Origin: Floccularia luteovirens
Lineage: Eukaryota > Basidiomycota > Agaricomycetes > Agaricales > Squamanitaceae
Direction of reading: 5' to 3'
DNA length: 64,000 bases
Assembly: GCA_009739215.1 (NCBI GenBank)
Contig: VSJF01000007.1
Location: 620,001-684,000 of the forward strand
Made by a program: the position numbers and the translations under genes. The notes beneath the pieces were generated by a model. The model was not told where the DNA came from. It was given only the letters and a program-made list of their open reading frames with translations, and made no database searches. The stretch's first letter is position 1. Every line of letters begins with the position of its first letter. Shown here in pieces: positions 63,504 to 64,000 of the stretch.

Positions 63504-64000
63504 ATGTTTCCTCTAACCTTCATTTTACTTGCGTTGGCTACCCATGCAGTTTCTGCATCGCTGACTACTCTCAAACTACATGGCCCGGCGTCACTACCTC
63601 CTGATGCATCCCATTTTTTGCACCCTGCTCTTGCTAGTTTCAGTATTGAAACTGCATTCTTCGAAGAATTCGTTGGAAATGCCACGTCACCGAATATATT
63701 GACCAAAAATTTACTGAACAATCTCAAAGCACGTACTGGGATACCAGCCGAAGTGCGAATAGGCGGTATCACAGCAGATTCTACTTATTGGGACCCCGCA
63801 TTGAATGTCAGTCTCTTCAACTTCATTGATCGTTCAGGTGCTTTGCAAAATACGACAATTGGACCTGGTTTTTGGACATCGGTTCAACTTCTTCCTGAAG
63901 GAACAAAGATTACTATGAACTTGGTAAGTCATCAAACTCTGAAGTTTCAAGGCGTTAATCGAAGCGTAGGACCTACAAGACTTAGATTTTGAAGGTGCCT
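63504..64000 (+). CDS. Glycoside hydrolase family 79 enzyme (beta-glucuronidase type), 5' part
   Basis: Only the first exon (63504-63923) and the start of exon 2 (63970 on, after a 46-nt intron gtaagt...gtag) are in the window. It begins with a signal peptide (MFPLTFILLALATHAVSA), then LTTLKLHGPASLPPDASHFL, ASFSIETAFFEEFVGN, TKNLLNNLKARTGIPAEVRI and GGITADSTYWDPAL. These blocks match the N-terminus of basidiomycete GH79 proteins. GH79 members release glucuronic acid from arabinogalactan, plant side chains or fungal glycans. The catalytic region lies beyond the right edge. Exon 2 continues in phase with DLQDLDFEGA, so the intron call is supported. Confidence 0.82.

Overview
This window is gene-dense nuclear DNA from a filamentous basidiomycete, most likely an Agaricomycete of the Agaricales. 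The evidence is: 28 genes on both strands, nearly all cut by many short GT-AG introns (about 46-75 nt) and some micro-exons; typical fungal families (GH5_9 exo-glucanase, GH79, cullin-3, LOS1, SCJ1, ASA1, SPC3, BSD2, selenoprotein-O-like); and a zinc-cluster regulator that resembles the Lentinula fruiting-body protein PriB. There are no bacterial operons, and I found no rRNA, tRNA, CRISPR array or intact transposon. All gene models were spliced by eye.

Layout. 1-8 kb: the 3' end of an aquaporin, an 11-exon NADP-dependent oxidoreductase, a Gln-rich conserved protein, a small multi-pass membrane protein and a secreted GH5_9 beta-1,3-glucanase. 8-23 kb: an F-box protein, a large acidic/coiled membrane protein, cullin-3, a TKL-like kinase with a C-terminal C1 domain, and the tRNA exportin LOS1. 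24-27 kb: a secreted type-B carboxylesterase convergent with a small secreted protein. 27.0-29.2 kb is the longest gene-free stretch. 29-38 kb: ER DnaJ SCJ1 (with HDEL), a probable mitochondrial protein, ARP3 and SelO. 38.2-40.8 kb: a Ser/Thr/Asp/Glu-rich gene broken by seven frame changes. 41.7-51 kb: a BSD2/NDFIP-type Rsp5 adaptor, ASA1, SPC3, and two paralogous NAD(P)-binding proteins flanking an SH3 membrane protein. 51.6-64 kb: a Ser-rich single-span membrane protein, the PriB-like factor, a cytochrome-b5/acyl-CoA dehydrogenase fusion next to an alpha-methylacyl-CoA racemase (both ending in PTS1-like tripeptides), and the 5' end of a GH79 enzyme.

Functional links. The dehydrogenase and racemase probably act together in peroxisomal oxidation of branched acyl-CoAs. 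SPC3 and SCJ1 serve the secretory pathway that would export the three or four secreted proteins here. Cullin-3, the F-box protein and the BSD2-like adaptor belong to ubiquitin ligase systems, though not the same complex.

The most unusual signal is recurrent single-base offsets inside otherwise well-conserved genes (GH5, LOS1, SCJ1, ASA1) and a cluster of them in the 38-41 kb gene. Nearly all go in the same direction (one extra base). Consensus errors of a long-read assembly are the simplest explanation. Decay of one locus, or something at the translation level, should be tested before being dismissed.
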